Source: Lachnospiraceae bacterium AC2012 (lineage in GTDB: Bacteria > Bacillota > Clostridia > Lachnospirales > Lachnospiraceae). From it: DNA of 64,000 nucleotides. The stretch is from positions 1,240,001-1,304,000 of the forward strand of contig JNIN01000001.1 in NCBI GenBank assembly GCA_000702525.1, given 5' to 3'. Shown piece after piece: positions 8,881 through 17,810 of the stretch; position 1 is the stretch's first letter; each line of letters opens with the position of its first letter. Both the position numbers and the translations under genes were made by a program. Below the pieces are notes generated by a model. It made no database searches, was not told where the DNA came from, and saw only the letters and a list, made by a program, of their open reading frames with translations.

Positions 8881-10500
8881 TTATTGCTGCGACAAAATAT
8901 AATATTGATCTAATTTATCACCAATCATATCTGATTCAATATCCGACAGTTCCACAATACCATCTGATGTTTCAAATACATTCAAAGATTCTGCAAATAC
9001 AGAATTAAAATCGCTCTTTTCCCATAAATTAGCAAAAAGAGAATTTCCCATGAAATAATTCGGTGCAGAAACATCTAAATAATCCAATATTGTAGGCGCC
9101 AACGTAATCGATGTACATCCTTCTGCATCCCACTCTGATGGCGTCATGCCTTTATAATATATGAACATTGGTACCATATCGCATTCATATGACTCACGAT
9201 AATAATCTGGGAATGTCTCCGTAAAATCATCATCCTCATAGGTACAATGATCCGCAGTAAATACAATTATCGTATTCTCTGCTAATTCACTCTCTTCAAA
9301 CTTCTCCATAAACTGACCAAACTGATAATCCATATTATAGAATTTATTCAATAATGGATTCGATCCATCCCCATATACTTCATCCGGAGAATCAAAAGAG
9401 CAATGTGTTCCGAAAGTATAAATGGATGTAAAGAACGGCTGACCACTCTCCGCCTGCTCTGATACCACATCCCATAATGTATTATAAGCTTCCTTATCCG
9501 TCAAGGAATTCGCTATGCCAGTCTGTCCACCATCTGCATCTGATACCAATGTATCAAAATCAAAGGTTTCCAAATATCTTACAAATTGATAATTTGTCGG
9601 TTCCGTATTAATAAATGATGTTTGATAGCCTTTATCTCCTAAAATATCCTGGATTGAAATCAGATTATTTGTGTCTCCATCCTGCCATGAATATCCCGAA
9701 TATAACTGTCCAACCAAACCCTTATATGTCGCAAATGTATGATTATAATAATTTGTTACATTCAAGCTTTTAGATTCATATTCTCTAATATTCGGTGTGA
9801 TATTTCTCTCATCCGAAACAATATTCTGAGATAGGCCTTCTGTAAAAATCAAAATCACATTCGGATTGGATGGTAAATCCTCTGGCTTTCCAAGACAGTT
9901 CAAAATTTCATCATGATAAAATTCACTTTCATCTACAGTTGCATCCGCATACTCTCTTGCCCTTGAAACTACTGAAATACCATCACTGGCTGTTAAACAG
10001 ATATTATACAGTGGCGAAAACTCTGCCCCTATTACCATCGTTAAAACAAGTTCTACTGCTAGGCAGCCAGACAACAGTTTTAGTTTTCTCTCTTCTTTCC
10101 ATAAGCCCTCAAAAATCGGGTTTACCGGAAGAATCAAGTCAATGATTACAACAATAACCGCCAATATGTAGAGAGCACCATGTCCAGATAAATCCTCTAG
10201 AGAAGACAGATTCGATAACATTACCCATGTAACATAGGTCGTACCGAAAATCATAACCGCAATTTGCACATTCAAAATCAGCAATAAAACCGTATTTACT
10301 ACTCTACGTACCACTTTATTATGAATGATTTCCGATAATAATACGATCAAAAATAATTCTATAAGCTGTACCAAAAGATAGGATTCCGATACCTTTTTCG
10401 AATAACACCATATGATCAACAACAATGGTAACAAATACTTCGTTACCGATAGCCACTTACTACTCCAAACACCTCTAATTCTAGTAATTATGTTCCTCAT
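8881..10500 (-). CDS. LTA synthase-like phosphoglycerol/phosphoethanolamine transferase (sulfatase fold)
   Basis: A 539-residue protein with an N-terminal block of four to five helices (to about residue 165) and an extracytoplasmic alkaline-phosphatase-superfamily domain. Visible landmarks are NVILIFTEGLSQN with the metal-binding Glu221, a candidate nucleophile threonine in NHTFATYKG (255-258), and the C-terminal metal site FTADHCTYEDDD. LtaS/MdoB relatives move phosphoglycerol or a similar group from phospholipid to a surface polymer. The N-terminal helix block and domain order match LtaS, but the active-site threonine context is atypical, so the substrate is open. It is upstream of the split membrane pair and is probably the first gene of that run, 177 bp from the divergent rubredoxin gene. 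Confidence 0.8.
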   Translation of the reverse strand: MRNIITRIRGVWSSKWLSVTKYLLPLLLIIWCYSKKVSESYLLVQLIELFLIVLLSEIIHNKVVRRVVNTVLLLILNVQIAVMIFGTTYVTWVMLSNLSSLEDLSGHGALYILAVIVVIIDLILPVNPIFEGLWKEERKLKLLSGCLAVELVLTMVIGAEFSPLYNICLTASDGISVVSRAREYADATVDESEFYHDEILNCLGKPEDLPSNPNVILIFTEGLSQNIVSDERNITPNIREYESKSLNVTNYYNHTFATYKGLVGQLYSGYSWQDGDTNNLISIQDILGDKGYQTSFINTEPTNYQFVRYLETFDFDTLVSDADGGQTGIANSLTDKEAYNTLWDVVSEQAESGQPFFTSIYTFGTHCSFDSPDEVYGDGSNPLLNKFYNMDYQFGQFMEKFEESELAENTIIVFTADHCTYEDDDFTETFPDYYRESYECDMVPMFIYYKGMTPSEWDAEGCTSITLAPTILDYLDVSAPNYFMGNSLFANLWEKSDFNSVFAESLNVFETSDGIVELSDIESDMIGDKLDQYYILSQQ

Positions 10501-10676
10501 TATTTATAATCCCGTTCTTTTATTATTTACACTGATTCCTTCAATGTATAACATCTCCTAAATAATACTAGGAAAAGGAAAAATATACAAGATTACAGTT
10601 CATCCCTTGCCCTCCCCACCACAAACTGTTATTGTGAAGATAGTACAGAAAACACCAATTTTAGGAGGTACGCACT
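10501..10676. promoter_or_regulatory. Divergent intergenic region
   Basis: This 176-bp spacer between the LTA-synthase-like gene (minus) and the rubredoxin gene (plus) must carry both promoters. The only firm signal is AGGAGG at 10663-10668, eight bases before the plus-strand ATG. I see no clear consensus -35/-10 pair. Confidence 0.5.
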
Positions 10677-11297
10677 ATGGGGAACGCTATGTATAACTTG
10701 AGTTATGGGCTCTTCGTCATCACCGCTAACCGTGATGGAAGAGACAACGGTTGCATTACCAATACGGTTTCACAGGTCACAACGGATCCAAACCGCATCC
10801 TGGTTGCCATCAACAAAGGTAATTTTACACATGACATGATTATGGATACCAAAAGGTTCACCGTGTCTGTCATAAGTGAAAAGGCCAACTTCGATTTATT
10901 CAAGCACTTCGGATTTCAATCCGGTCGAGATGTCAATAAGTTCGCAGATTTTAGTGACTGCAAGAAAAGTGGAAATGGTACGATGATTATCACAAAGGGT
11001 ACCAATGCCTATATCTCTGCCGATGTCGAGCAGTGCATCGATCTAGGATCACATACCCTGTTCATCGCACGAGTCACAGAATCGGATACCCTTACAGACG
11101 ATAAGTCGGCTACCTACACCTATTATCAGGAACATATTAAACCGAAACCAGAAAAAGTTGGTACCACAAACGATGGTCAAACTGTATGGCGCTGTAAAAT
11201 TTGTGGCTATGAATATGTTGGAGAAGAACTTCCCGATGATTTCATCTGCCCGGTTTGCAAACATCCGGCATCAGATTTTGAGAAGGTTGTTAGATAA
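10677..11297 (+). CDS. hrb: High-molecular-weight rubredoxin (flavin reductase-rubredoxin fusion)
   Basis: The 206-residue protein has an N-terminal flavin-reductase-like FMN domain (about 1-155, with ITNTVSQVTTDPNRILVAI) and a C-terminal rubredoxin domain with two CxxC pairs, WRCKICGY and CPVCKHPASDFE. This is the architecture of Hrb from acetogens, which passes electrons from NAD(P)H oxidoreductases to flavodiiron-type oxygen or NO reductases. It probably serves oxidative stress defence in an anaerobe. AGGAGG eight bases before the ATG fixes the start. It is one of only two plus-strand genes in the window and appears monocistronic, ending at a hairpin at 11319-11350. Confidence 0.92.
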   Translation: MGNAMYNLSYGLFVITANRDGRDNGCITNTVSQVTTDPNRILVAINKGNFTHDMIMDTKRFTVSVISEKANFDLFKHFGFQSGRDVNKFADFSDCKKSGNGTMIITKGTNAYISADVEQCIDLGSHTLFIARVTESDTLTDDKSATYTYYQEHIKPKPEKVGTTNDGQTVWRCKICGYEYVGEELPDDFICPVCKHPASDFEKVVR

Positions 11298-11318
11298 ACT
11301 ATATATGCACTGCAAGAG

Positions 11319-11350
11319 AGCTGATGCTAAGGGTGACCTAAGCATCAGCT
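11319..11350 (+). terminator. Probable terminator after hrb
   Basis: AGCTGATGCT...AGCATCAGCT form a stem extended by three more pairs after one A-A mismatch, with loop GTGA. The downstream T-rich tract is only moderate (a run of five T at 11361-11365), so termination strength is uncertain. Confidence 0.6.
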
Positions 11351-11366
11351 ATCTTAATGTATTTTT

Positions 11367-12353
11367 CTATTTCCTTATTTCCTTCATAATATACGAAAGA
11401 ATATTCTCCTCTGTGTTTAAATGATTCTCAATAAAATAATCTTTTAAAGATTCCTCATCTACTATTTCATTCCCTGGTTGCGTTGAAAGATATCCATTTC
11501 GTTTTTCCTTCCATGGCCTTTGCTTATGACTTATCAACTCCAGTGTTTTCGGAGAATACAAACCAAATGTTTTTATAACTAAATCTATCGCTTTGATTTC
11601 CTCCGTCGTCACCTTTGATAACATGCAACCATGCATACTTGAAATACCATTATCAATTGGACCATATCTAAAACTTTTATATTGACCATAAACCGACGGA
11701 TATACATACCCATGCTGCCATGCCTGGCATTGATCTGATAATAATCTAGTTTTATTCAACGCATAATTAACACCTTGAGAAAACGCTAGCAACTTCTGCA
11801 AACCAAGCGGAGTCACTTCTTCCATATTCGTAATAATATAGTTTACAACCTGCTGCGTCTTAGAGTCCTTGATTTCCTTCAATTCCTTCAATCTGTCTGA
11901 TACTTTCTGAATTGCTTTCTCATTAATCTTATGTCTATTTTCTTCCATCATCTCTATAAAAAATTCTTCGTCATCTAATATCTTATATAAAATATCGGAG
12001 TATTCTTTCGATGGAATATAACCAGCAAAATACCTTTTTATCGTAACTTTCCCAAATCCAGCGATCTCGGATAAATTCTCTTTCCCAATATTATATTTTT
12101 CAAGTATCTCCTTAATCTCTCGCTCCAGTATAATTCCATTCTGCTTTTTATATGCTTCCATTTTCGCTTCTGTACGTCTCGTAATATAATCCAAGTCTGT
12201 AGCAACCTCTTCTCCACACTCAGGACATCTTCCTACTTTAAATTGAAATCTAACCATCTGTCCCTTATATTCTTCTTCTATCCATTCTTCTTTTTCTACA
12301 AATTCTACTAAGTCCTCGCACTCACTGCAGTATGCATAATTCATTTTATTCAT
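11367..12353 (-). CDS. Panacea-type (DUF4065/SocA-like) antitoxin with MqsA-like zinc finger and HTH
   Basis: A product of about 328 residues. The N-terminus has two CxxC pairs, YCSECEDL and GRCPECGEE, as in MqsA-like zinc fingers. A central helical region contains LSEIAGFGKVTIKRYFAGYI, which looks like a DNA-binding HTH. The C-terminal third (LGLQKLLAFSQGVNYALNKT through FRYGPIDNG) is the DUF4065 Panacea fold, a domain known to neutralise many unrelated toxins. It follows the MqsR-like gene by about 85 bp on the same strand, a toxin-first order as in mqsRA. GTG codons at 12365 and 12362 are in frame; I favour the ATG at 12353, with GGTGGT about seven bases upstream. It is likely autoregulatory. 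Confidence 0.85.
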   Translation of the reverse strand: MNKMNYAYCSECEDLVEFVEKEEWIEEEYKGQMVRFQFKVGRCPECGEEVATDLDYITRRTEAKMEAYKKQNGIILEREIKEILEKYNIGKENLSEIAGFGKVTIKRYFAGYIPSKEYSDILYKILDDEEFFIEMMEENRHKINEKAIQKVSDRLKELKEIKDSKTQQVVNYIITNMEEVTPLGLQKLLAFSQGVNYALNKTRLLSDQCQAWQHGYVYPSVYGQYKSFRYGPIDNGISSMHGCMLSKVTTEEIKAIDLVIKTFGLYSPKTLELISHKQRPWKEKRNGYLSTQPGNEIVDEESLKDYFIENHLNTEENILSYIMKEIRK

Positions 12354-12438
12354 ACTATTCACCACCCTGCTCTGTTCTGTTCTTATTTGCTCTATTTTAA
12401 TTAGTTATCTTCTAAACTAGTTATCTAATATAAACATC

Positions 12439-12900
12439 CTATTCATTTTCATGAAAAGAAATGATAAACACTTGATTATACGGAACTTTCCTGTAATTTA
12501 TCTTGATATATATCAATATTCTTTCTTCTTCAATTCCGCTCTCTTCTGCATCACGTCTTTTTAATTCGCACGGATATTGAAAAACATATAGATATTCTTG
12601 TGGTAATCCTTTCTCTAGACGCTTTTTTGCTCCCTTTCCAACATCAACTATTTTCCCAACAAAATCTGACTCTTCTAAATCCAGCAATATTTGTTCCACG
12701 TCACAACTATCTAATACATACTTTTCAAATAATGCTCTATTTTTGTCAGAATACGTAATTTTATAATCCTTATTCTCAACTGACTTATGTAATTCTTTTA
12801 CAATATCTTGAACTTCTGCCTCCGTATATGGAGCTTCCGGTCTTACATCAATTCGATCATCTATTAAATCCTTTGAGCATCGCTTAAAATTTCCTGTCAT
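12439..12900 (-). CDS. MqsR-like toxin (putative mRNA interferase)
   Basis: A 153-residue soluble protein. CDVEQILLDLEESDFVGKI aligns by eye with the segment of MqsR that ends in SESDFYKS. The C-terminal strand pair ILIYIKINYRK...VFIISFHE resembles the MqsR/RelE end (YLKI...LIVSFKEK). Such toxins cleave mRNA and arrest growth. It is longer than E. coli MqsR (98 residues), with an added N-terminus. The adjacent downstream gene encodes a zinc-finger/HTH/Panacea antitoxin, which supports the call. No experimental claim is possible; the similarity is weak and read by eye. Confidence 0.65.
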   Translation of the reverse strand: MTGNFKRCSKDLIDDRIDVRPEAPYTEAEVQDIVKELHKSVENKDYKITYSDKNRALFEKYVLDSCDVEQILLDLEESDFVGKIVDVGKGAKKRLEKGLPQEYLYVFQYPCELKRRDAEESGIEEERILIYIKINYRKVPYNQVFIISFHENE

Positions 12901-13099
12901 TTTTACACTCCAGTCAAATTATGATATTCACATAGCCGTGATACGTTTTGATTGTTATCTATATTTTCGTATCAATTAGATTGTAGCATCTGTACTTAAG
13001 ATATACAATTAAGAAAATGTTAAATAATCAAAAAAAGGGATCTGACAAATCAGGTCCCTTCAACTTTAAAGTGCTTCTACAATATGCAATTTTCGCTCC

Positions 13100-13561
13100 C
13101 TATAATACTCCCATAAATGATGTAAAAATCCAAAATAATCCAATCACGCTTATAACAATACATATCAATATAAAGACAGATATAGTACTATCATCATCCA
13201 CTGGTTCATAATACTCTTGCTTTACAACATTTCTTTTATAGACACGACGCTTCTTCCATAATTCCGCGAGAGGATCCACTTGCTTCAGAAGCTGATTATG
13301 AAAGTTCTGTAACTCTATCAAATCATTTTCTGCCAAATCTGGAGCACCACTCTCATGCGCAATTTGATTCCGCAGCCATCGAAGATGCTTTAGTTTCTTA
13401 TATTTCTCTCTCCAGTTAACAACGATTCTTGAACCCTCTGCGTCCATAACCTCCATCTGCTTAATATATTCCGTCACACCTTGATTCGATTGAAACATAT
13501 CACGGCAGATGTTATCTACAGATTTGTACTCATCAAAAAATTTTACTTCTAATTTATTCAT
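13100..13561 (-). CDS. Membrane-anchored HEPN-like protein (DUF6548-like)
   Basis: A 153-residue protein that is helical and charged for residues 1-115, then has a single C-terminal transmembrane helix (about 127-150, FILICIVISVIGLFWIF). Residues 64-69 are RNQIAH, which fits the R-N-x3-H signature of HEPN domains, many of which are RNases in defence and toxin systems. The protein starts four bases after the stop codon of a truncated ATPase remnant and lies next to a toxin-antitoxin pair. The membrane anchor is unusual for a HEPN nuclease. A non-catalytic role, and membership of a family annotated in Lachnospiraceae as DUF6548, are both possible; I cannot verify either. Confidence 0.5.
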   Translation of the reverse strand: MNKLEVKFFDEYKSVDNICRDMFQSNQGVTEYIKQMEVMDAEGSRIVVNWREKYKKLKHLRWLRNQIAHESGAPDLAENDLIELQNFHNQLLKQVDPLAELWKKRRVYKRNVVKQEYYEPVDDDSTISVFILICIVISVIGLFWIFTSFMGVL

Positions 13562-13564
13562 ATA

Positions 13565-13733
13565 TCACCGTGTTTTTCCGCCACCTCGAATACCTTCTAT
13601 CATATAGGTATGACTTATCGGATTTCTTGCATCAAAAGTCCGAATTACTTCGTCCATATTGTCATAACAATTAATGTATTCTAATGCTTCTTTTCCGAAA
13701 GTTAGTGTAAATGAGTTTTTCAGCCATCCTCAT
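13565..13733 (-). pseudogene. Truncated AAA ATPase (N-terminal remnant ending just after Walker A)
   Basis: An ATG at 13733 is preceded by a good ribosome site (GGCGGTGA). After a one-base shift in an A-run, the frame reads FTLTFGKEALEYI...YMIEGIRGGGKTR and then TGA. This parallels the start of the intact ATPase at 44434-45429 (TRVFGKEPLEIV...YMITGVRGSGKTV). Everything after the Walker A loop is missing, and the HEPN-like gene begins immediately. The remnant is thus frameshifted and truncated. Its upstream region still carries about seven phased short repeats, like those of the intact relative. Confidence 0.8.
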
Positions 13734-13743
13734 TATATCACCG

Positions 13744-13811
13744 CCTTTTCATAAGTTTTCATATTTTATCATAATCTCGTATTTTTTCATATATTTTCAT
13801 ATAATATCATA
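13744..13811 (-). repeat. Short direct repeats with about 10-bp period upstream of the ATPase remnant
   Basis: On the plus strand the unit TTTTCATA occurs at 13746, 13756, 13784 and 13794, with degenerate copies near 13766 (TTATCATA) and 13804 (ATATCATA). The starts are 10 bp apart or multiples close to it. They end just before the ribosome site of the remnant. The unit sequence differs from that at 45453-45548, but the layout is the same. Confidence 0.75.
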
Positions 13812-13935
13812 ATTCATTATAATAAAGATTTACCGTTTACATAATACATACTTCAATGCGGAGATCCATCTGCTCTCCCAAACGCTCTTTATACTCATCA
13901 ATTTTTACGCCCTTATTTATTCTCTGTAAGCCTAT

Positions 13936-15339
13936 CTATTCTTCAAAATTCTCCGCCGACTCATTGATACATTCTAGAGTCCAATTCCCCTTATCATAAT
14001 GAAGTACAGTAATACTTGCATTCTCTAATCCATTTACTGTTACTTCATCACCAAAAGCAGATTGTAGATACCAAATCATGGATGCGTGACCTACTACTAA
14101 AGCATTACCATCGGTGCTTGCAACTATTTGTGTCATTGCTCCATCAAATCGCCAAACCATATCCATCTTTGAATTAGCTCCTATTGGCGAAACAAAAGAT
14201 CCATCCGATAATGTACCAATATAAGCATCATCATTATAATCTGGATATATCGCATACACTTCTGCTGCAATCAATCCTTCAATTTGTCCCCAATAAATAT
14301 CATCCAATTGCCATAATACAGTTGACTCTGGTATCGTCATCTTATTTTTATTCAAAATTAAATCTGCAGTATCCTGTGTTCTTGTCAATTCACTTGTATA
14401 TACAGCAGAAAAATCTACATCTGAAAGTGCTTCTCCTGTAGCCATAGCCTGCGCTTTACCCTCATCTGTCAGCATTGCATCTGTACCACTACCTGCAAAA
14501 ACACAAGCCACATTAGCATCTGTCTGCCCATGTCGAACAAAATAAATCATCACTTCTCTAGTGTTCTTAAACAGAAGGTATTTTTCTGATTCATACATAA
14601 GCTCAAAACCATAATTTTCCGCTTGTGTACGAAGTGAATCAGAATTAGAACATACAAAGTATTGGTAATTCATAAGGCCATAATTCAATAACTCAAATCC
14701 TTCGGCCTCATATTCACCAGAAGATACATATATCGAGTTCAATACCGGAGCAGATGAATATTGTCTAATTCCATAAAAAAGCTCATTGCCTATCAGCCCT
14801 TCATACTGTTCTTCTTGAACCAAAACCATTGGCTTAATCCAATTCCCATCTTCATCCACTGCTAATTCACCATCTTCAGTATAGCATCCAGCGTCATCAA
14901 CAATCATCTGACTAATCTCTGCAACATCAGATGGAATCTTCAATAAACTATTTGCCACTTTATAATCACGAGATAAAAATGTACTATTCGATATTAAGAC
15001 CGTAAACAGCAAAACTCCTACAATTACAATTTTCCTCTTCCTTCTATTTAATTCTGAAAGGGACATTACAATTGTGTACGCGCATACTGGTCCAATGAAC
15101 ATAAGCCAAGTCATTCTCTCATACTCAAGATATGTTGGAAGAAATGAAGCCATCATTATTTTAGCAAAAACAGGACATAAGAAAATCACAACACTCAATA
15201 ATATAAAAGTAAATGCCGTTTTGATCTTGATGCCCCATCTTTCTTTGTTTTTATATATCAGCAATAGACAAATCACATACAATAATATCCATCCCGCAGA
15301 TGGCCACTTATGCATTTGCAAATTCACCCAAAAATCCAT
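13936..15339 (-). CDS. Membrane protein fused to a histidine phosphatase domain (distal half of second split pair)
   Basis: A 467-residue protein. Residues 1-120 hold about four helices. Residues 130-262 are a soluble domain related to the end of the 7038-7799 protein. Residues 263-460 are a histidine phosphatase/phosphoglycerate-mutase domain with YFVRHGQTDAN (RHG at 269-271), YTSELTRTQDTADLI and VVGHASM carrying the second histidine. The paralogous pair at 7-8.8 kb lacks the phosphatase, so this is a domain fusion. The ATG overlaps nothing but lies one base after the TAG of the upstream gene (TAG-T-ATG), which suggests coupled translation. The topology implied by the helices would decide which side of the membrane the phosphatase faces. 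Substrate is unknown. Confidence 0.75.
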   Translation of the reverse strand: MDFWVNLQMHKWPSAGWILLYVICLLLIYKNKERWGIKIKTAFTFILLSVVIFLCPVFAKIMMASFLPTYLEYERMTWLMFIGPVCAYTIVMSLSELNRRKRKIVIVGVLLFTVLISNSTFLSRDYKVANSLLKIPSDVAEISQMIVDDAGCYTEDGELAVDEDGNWIKPMVLVQEEQYEGLIGNELFYGIRQYSSAPVLNSIYVSSGEYEAEGFELLNYGLMNYQYFVCSNSDSLRTQAENYGFELMYESEKYLLFKNTREVMIYFVRHGQTDANVACVFAGSGTDAMLTDEGKAQAMATGEALSDVDFSAVYTSELTRTQDTADLILNKNKMTIPESTVLWQLDDIYWGQIEGLIAAEVYAIYPDYNDDAYIGTLSDGSFVSPIGANSKMDMVWRFDGAMTQIVASTDGNALVVGHASMIWYLQSAFGDEVTVNGLENASITVLHYDKGNWTLECINESAENFEE

Positions 15340-15340
15340 A

Positions 15341-16378
15341 CTATGAAATCCTTATAAATAAAAAGATATAGATTAAAACCGGAAGTAAAAGGACTAAATA
15401 CCGAACTATCATCTCAAATGTTATTCTGCGAATTCTAATTGCTTTTATCAAAAACAAAAATGATAGAGTAATCGGCATAATCATAAGTCCCATAGTAGAA
15501 GCTGCACAGCCTGCTGCCATAAGTATCATCAAAAATACATACTTAAGCCTATCTTTATGCTCATTATAAACTATCCAAAATAGAATGAATAATGGCATTA
15601 CAATTGACATTGTAATATTCTTCCCGTAAGTAGGCCAATAGAGAATATAACTACTTATATCTTCTGCATTCAATTCATTAAATAAAGCCATCGCAAGCAC
15701 AAAATATGATGCCTTATCTGAATCTCCTTTAAAAAGATAATATGCCAAACTCCACCATACAATATAAGAAAGTAATAATAAATATCCTGGCAGAACAGTA
15801 TAAACCAACATTAATGGTTTTACATTTGAAATATATGAAAGAAAAGCCTCAAACATATACCATGATGCTAAAACATATTTTGTCGCTGTTTCTTCCCATC
15901 CATCACGTAGATTTCCCGCTTCTTCAGATATTGCAAAATATGTATCTGTCTCTACCGTATCATTTATCATTGCTGTATATACACGATCATCACCATATCG
16001 ATACTGTAAAAAAGTACTACGTCCACTCTGAAACAGGACAACAATGAGCATTAAAAGTATACTTTTTTTCTTAAGATTCTTACGCAGATTATCTATAAAA
16101 AAATATACATGCTCTCTCCAGTTCACTCTCTTTTCTTCTCTGTACCAAACTATACCAAGGATGATCAAAATCAACAAATTCAATCCTACATAAACGTACA
16201 CACAAAAAGAAAATTTTGTATTCAAAAAAATAGTTGGCAATGAAACCATTGCATATAGCAATAGTTCCACCGTCAACCCACACGGAATCGCTAGTAATCG
16301 ACTACCTTTTATTTGTTTTGTAAATACTGTCCCATAAATATATGGAATAATAAGCAAGAATAATACTAATAATATCAT
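15341..16378 (-). CDS. Membrane protein, proximal half of second split pair
   Basis: A 345-residue hydrophobic protein with about nine helices and an outside loop around residues 130-165 (QYRYGDDRVYTAMINDTVET) carrying acidic residues. Its length, topology and position match the protein at 7783-8829, and each is followed at once by a related distal partner. It is probably part of the AT-rich glycan locus; no catalytic residues can be named with confidence. The upstream side is bordered by decayed genes, so the pair may have arrived as a unit. The start at 16378 is the first ATG; AAGGA lies about 12 bases away. Confidence 0.6.
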   Translation of the reverse strand: MILLVLFLLIIPYIYGTVFTKQIKGSRLLAIPCGLTVELLLYAMVSLPTIFLNTKFSFCVYVYVGLNLLILIILGIVWYREEKRVNWREHVYFFIDNLRKNLKKKSILLMLIVVLFQSGRSTFLQYRYGDDRVYTAMINDTVETDTYFAISEEAGNLRDGWEETATKYVLASWYMFEAFLSYISNVKPLMLVYTVLPGYLLLLSYIVWWSLAYYLFKGDSDKASYFVLAMALFNELNAEDISSYILYWPTYGKNITMSIVMPLFILFWIVYNEHKDRLKYVFLMILMAAGCAASTMGLMIMPITLSFLFLIKAIRIRRITFEMIVRYLVLLLPVLIYIFLFIRIS

Positions 16379-16524
16379 CTGATACTCAAATCCTTTTACT
16401 AACTACTTTTATTTCTATCTCTAAAACTTTTTTATACAAATCAATATAATTTTACTTTCTATTGGCCATTTCGACAATCACATTAATTTAAAACACTTAG
16501 ATACTATTCTAATTATTTTATGAA

Positions 16525-17262
16525 TTACCCATTTGATGGAAGACATATTTTTTTTGAAACATATTCATATCCATTTTTGTTATACTCCTTAAAGAATTGA
16601 TCTCTATTTGGATTATATTTAGCAGACTCTATGGTATATTTCTTTTGATTGCTATTCTGAAATCAACCTGCCTAAAATGTGCGTTATCACTTACAATATC
16701 CCACACTTCTTTACCAAGCATTGAATTAACCAACACTAATGATGTCCCTTTATTATCATTAAAATCTTTAGCTATATGATTAATCCCCCCAAAAATCAGC
16801 TATTGTTATATCCGCATACGCTTTGGGAAGCGATTTGAAATTGCAATCATAACAAGAAGGTCTTAAACAAATATCATCTAAAAATCCATTCATATAGTTA
16901 TCTCTAAATGCAGGAAACCTTCTAACAACTGTACCGTCTTCAAATAACGACTCACTCCCTAATTGTAGACCATTTTGATTCCACCCTTTATCTTTATTTC
17001 GGAATCTATGATTTACCATTCTTGAACCAACACGCTGTTCTTCTGACTTTATATAATCTCTAAAACTAGGGGGGACGGAACTCCATGACATATAAAATCG
17101 ATAATAATCATATTAAGTATCTTTTTACTTCCTAAATACGAAAATAATCCTGCTGTTTGACATGGTGTTCCTACAAATAAGACTTTTTTCTAGCGACAAG
17201 ATTTTTTTACATCTATAAAAGTATCATTTATCCTACTCTGAACATACTTTATGATTGTCAAT
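16525..17262 (-). pseudogene. Decayed FrhB/CapS-like protein (coenzyme F420 hydrogenase beta subunit C-terminal family)
   Basis: Pieces of one protein are spread over several frames. They read YVQSRINDTFIDVKK, a TAG, KKVLFVGTPCQTAGLFSYLG and IIIDFICHGVPSP, then a shift near 17065-17072 into FRDYIKSEEQRVGSRMVNH, CLRPSCYDCNFKSLP and ITIADFWG. After another shift at a G-run come LVLVNSMLGKEVWDIV and finally ESAKYNPNRDQFFKEYN to the stop at 16525. This order is that of FrhB_FdhB_C proteins found in polysaccharide clusters. The N-terminal iron-sulfur part is missing. At least three frameshifts or stops make it non-functional. Confidence 0.85.
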
Positions 17263-17263
17263 C

Positions 17264-17810
17264 TGAAAGTGAGCCCTCGGTGGCTCACTTTCAAGTCAGC
17301 GTTACTTACCTTAGCGGCTCAGTTTCAGGTTAGCATTTATACATACTTAGACCCGCGCACGCGTGTTTTCTTATACAATTTTCACTGAACTATTTACACC
17401 CGTCTGAAAAGTCTAACTTGACTTTTTGGACTCCTAGAACATGAGGTTGTACATGAGTAAATTATCCCTTGAGGAAAATCGGCTTCGCCTGCATCAGTGG
17501 GCAGGCCAAAATTCCGGGATTATGAACAGTCCCGTCCGTATAAAAGGGATGTCCTCCGGGAAGAACGCAGAATGCACTTCATCTTTATTTTAATCCAGAA
17601 AACATAAGCAGATTTATCGGGATCTCGGGCTTACGCCACTGTTGACATCACCAGGGAATCAGTAACTGTTAATGAACATAGTTATGAGTTACAGGAATCT
17701 AGGTTGCATATATGCTGATGATGGCCTGCGTAGTAGTCTTCGTGCTGGAGTGGGTGATGTAGTAATTATGCACACTAACAAACGCATACCGGTCTAATAC
17801 CAATCAGACT
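17264..17810. other. Mobile-element debris without an intact gene
   Basis: A perfect 12-bp hairpin (TGAAAGTGAGCC, loop CTCGGT) lies at 17264-17293. A related inverted motif, CTCAGTTTCAGG, follows at about 17319-17330, as at degenerate element ends. Around 17453-17600 short plus-strand reading frames such as FRDYEQSRPYKRDVLREER end quickly and match nothing I can name. The stretch separates the FrhB-like pseudogene from the GtrII gene and is most simply old insertion-sequence DNA. Confidence 0.45.

Noticed and set aside
12366-13099. Further small gene between the toxin and the HEPN-like gene
   Set aside because: The 13017-13211 plus-strand frame overlaps the end of the HEPN-like gene and has no start signal; nothing else is open.
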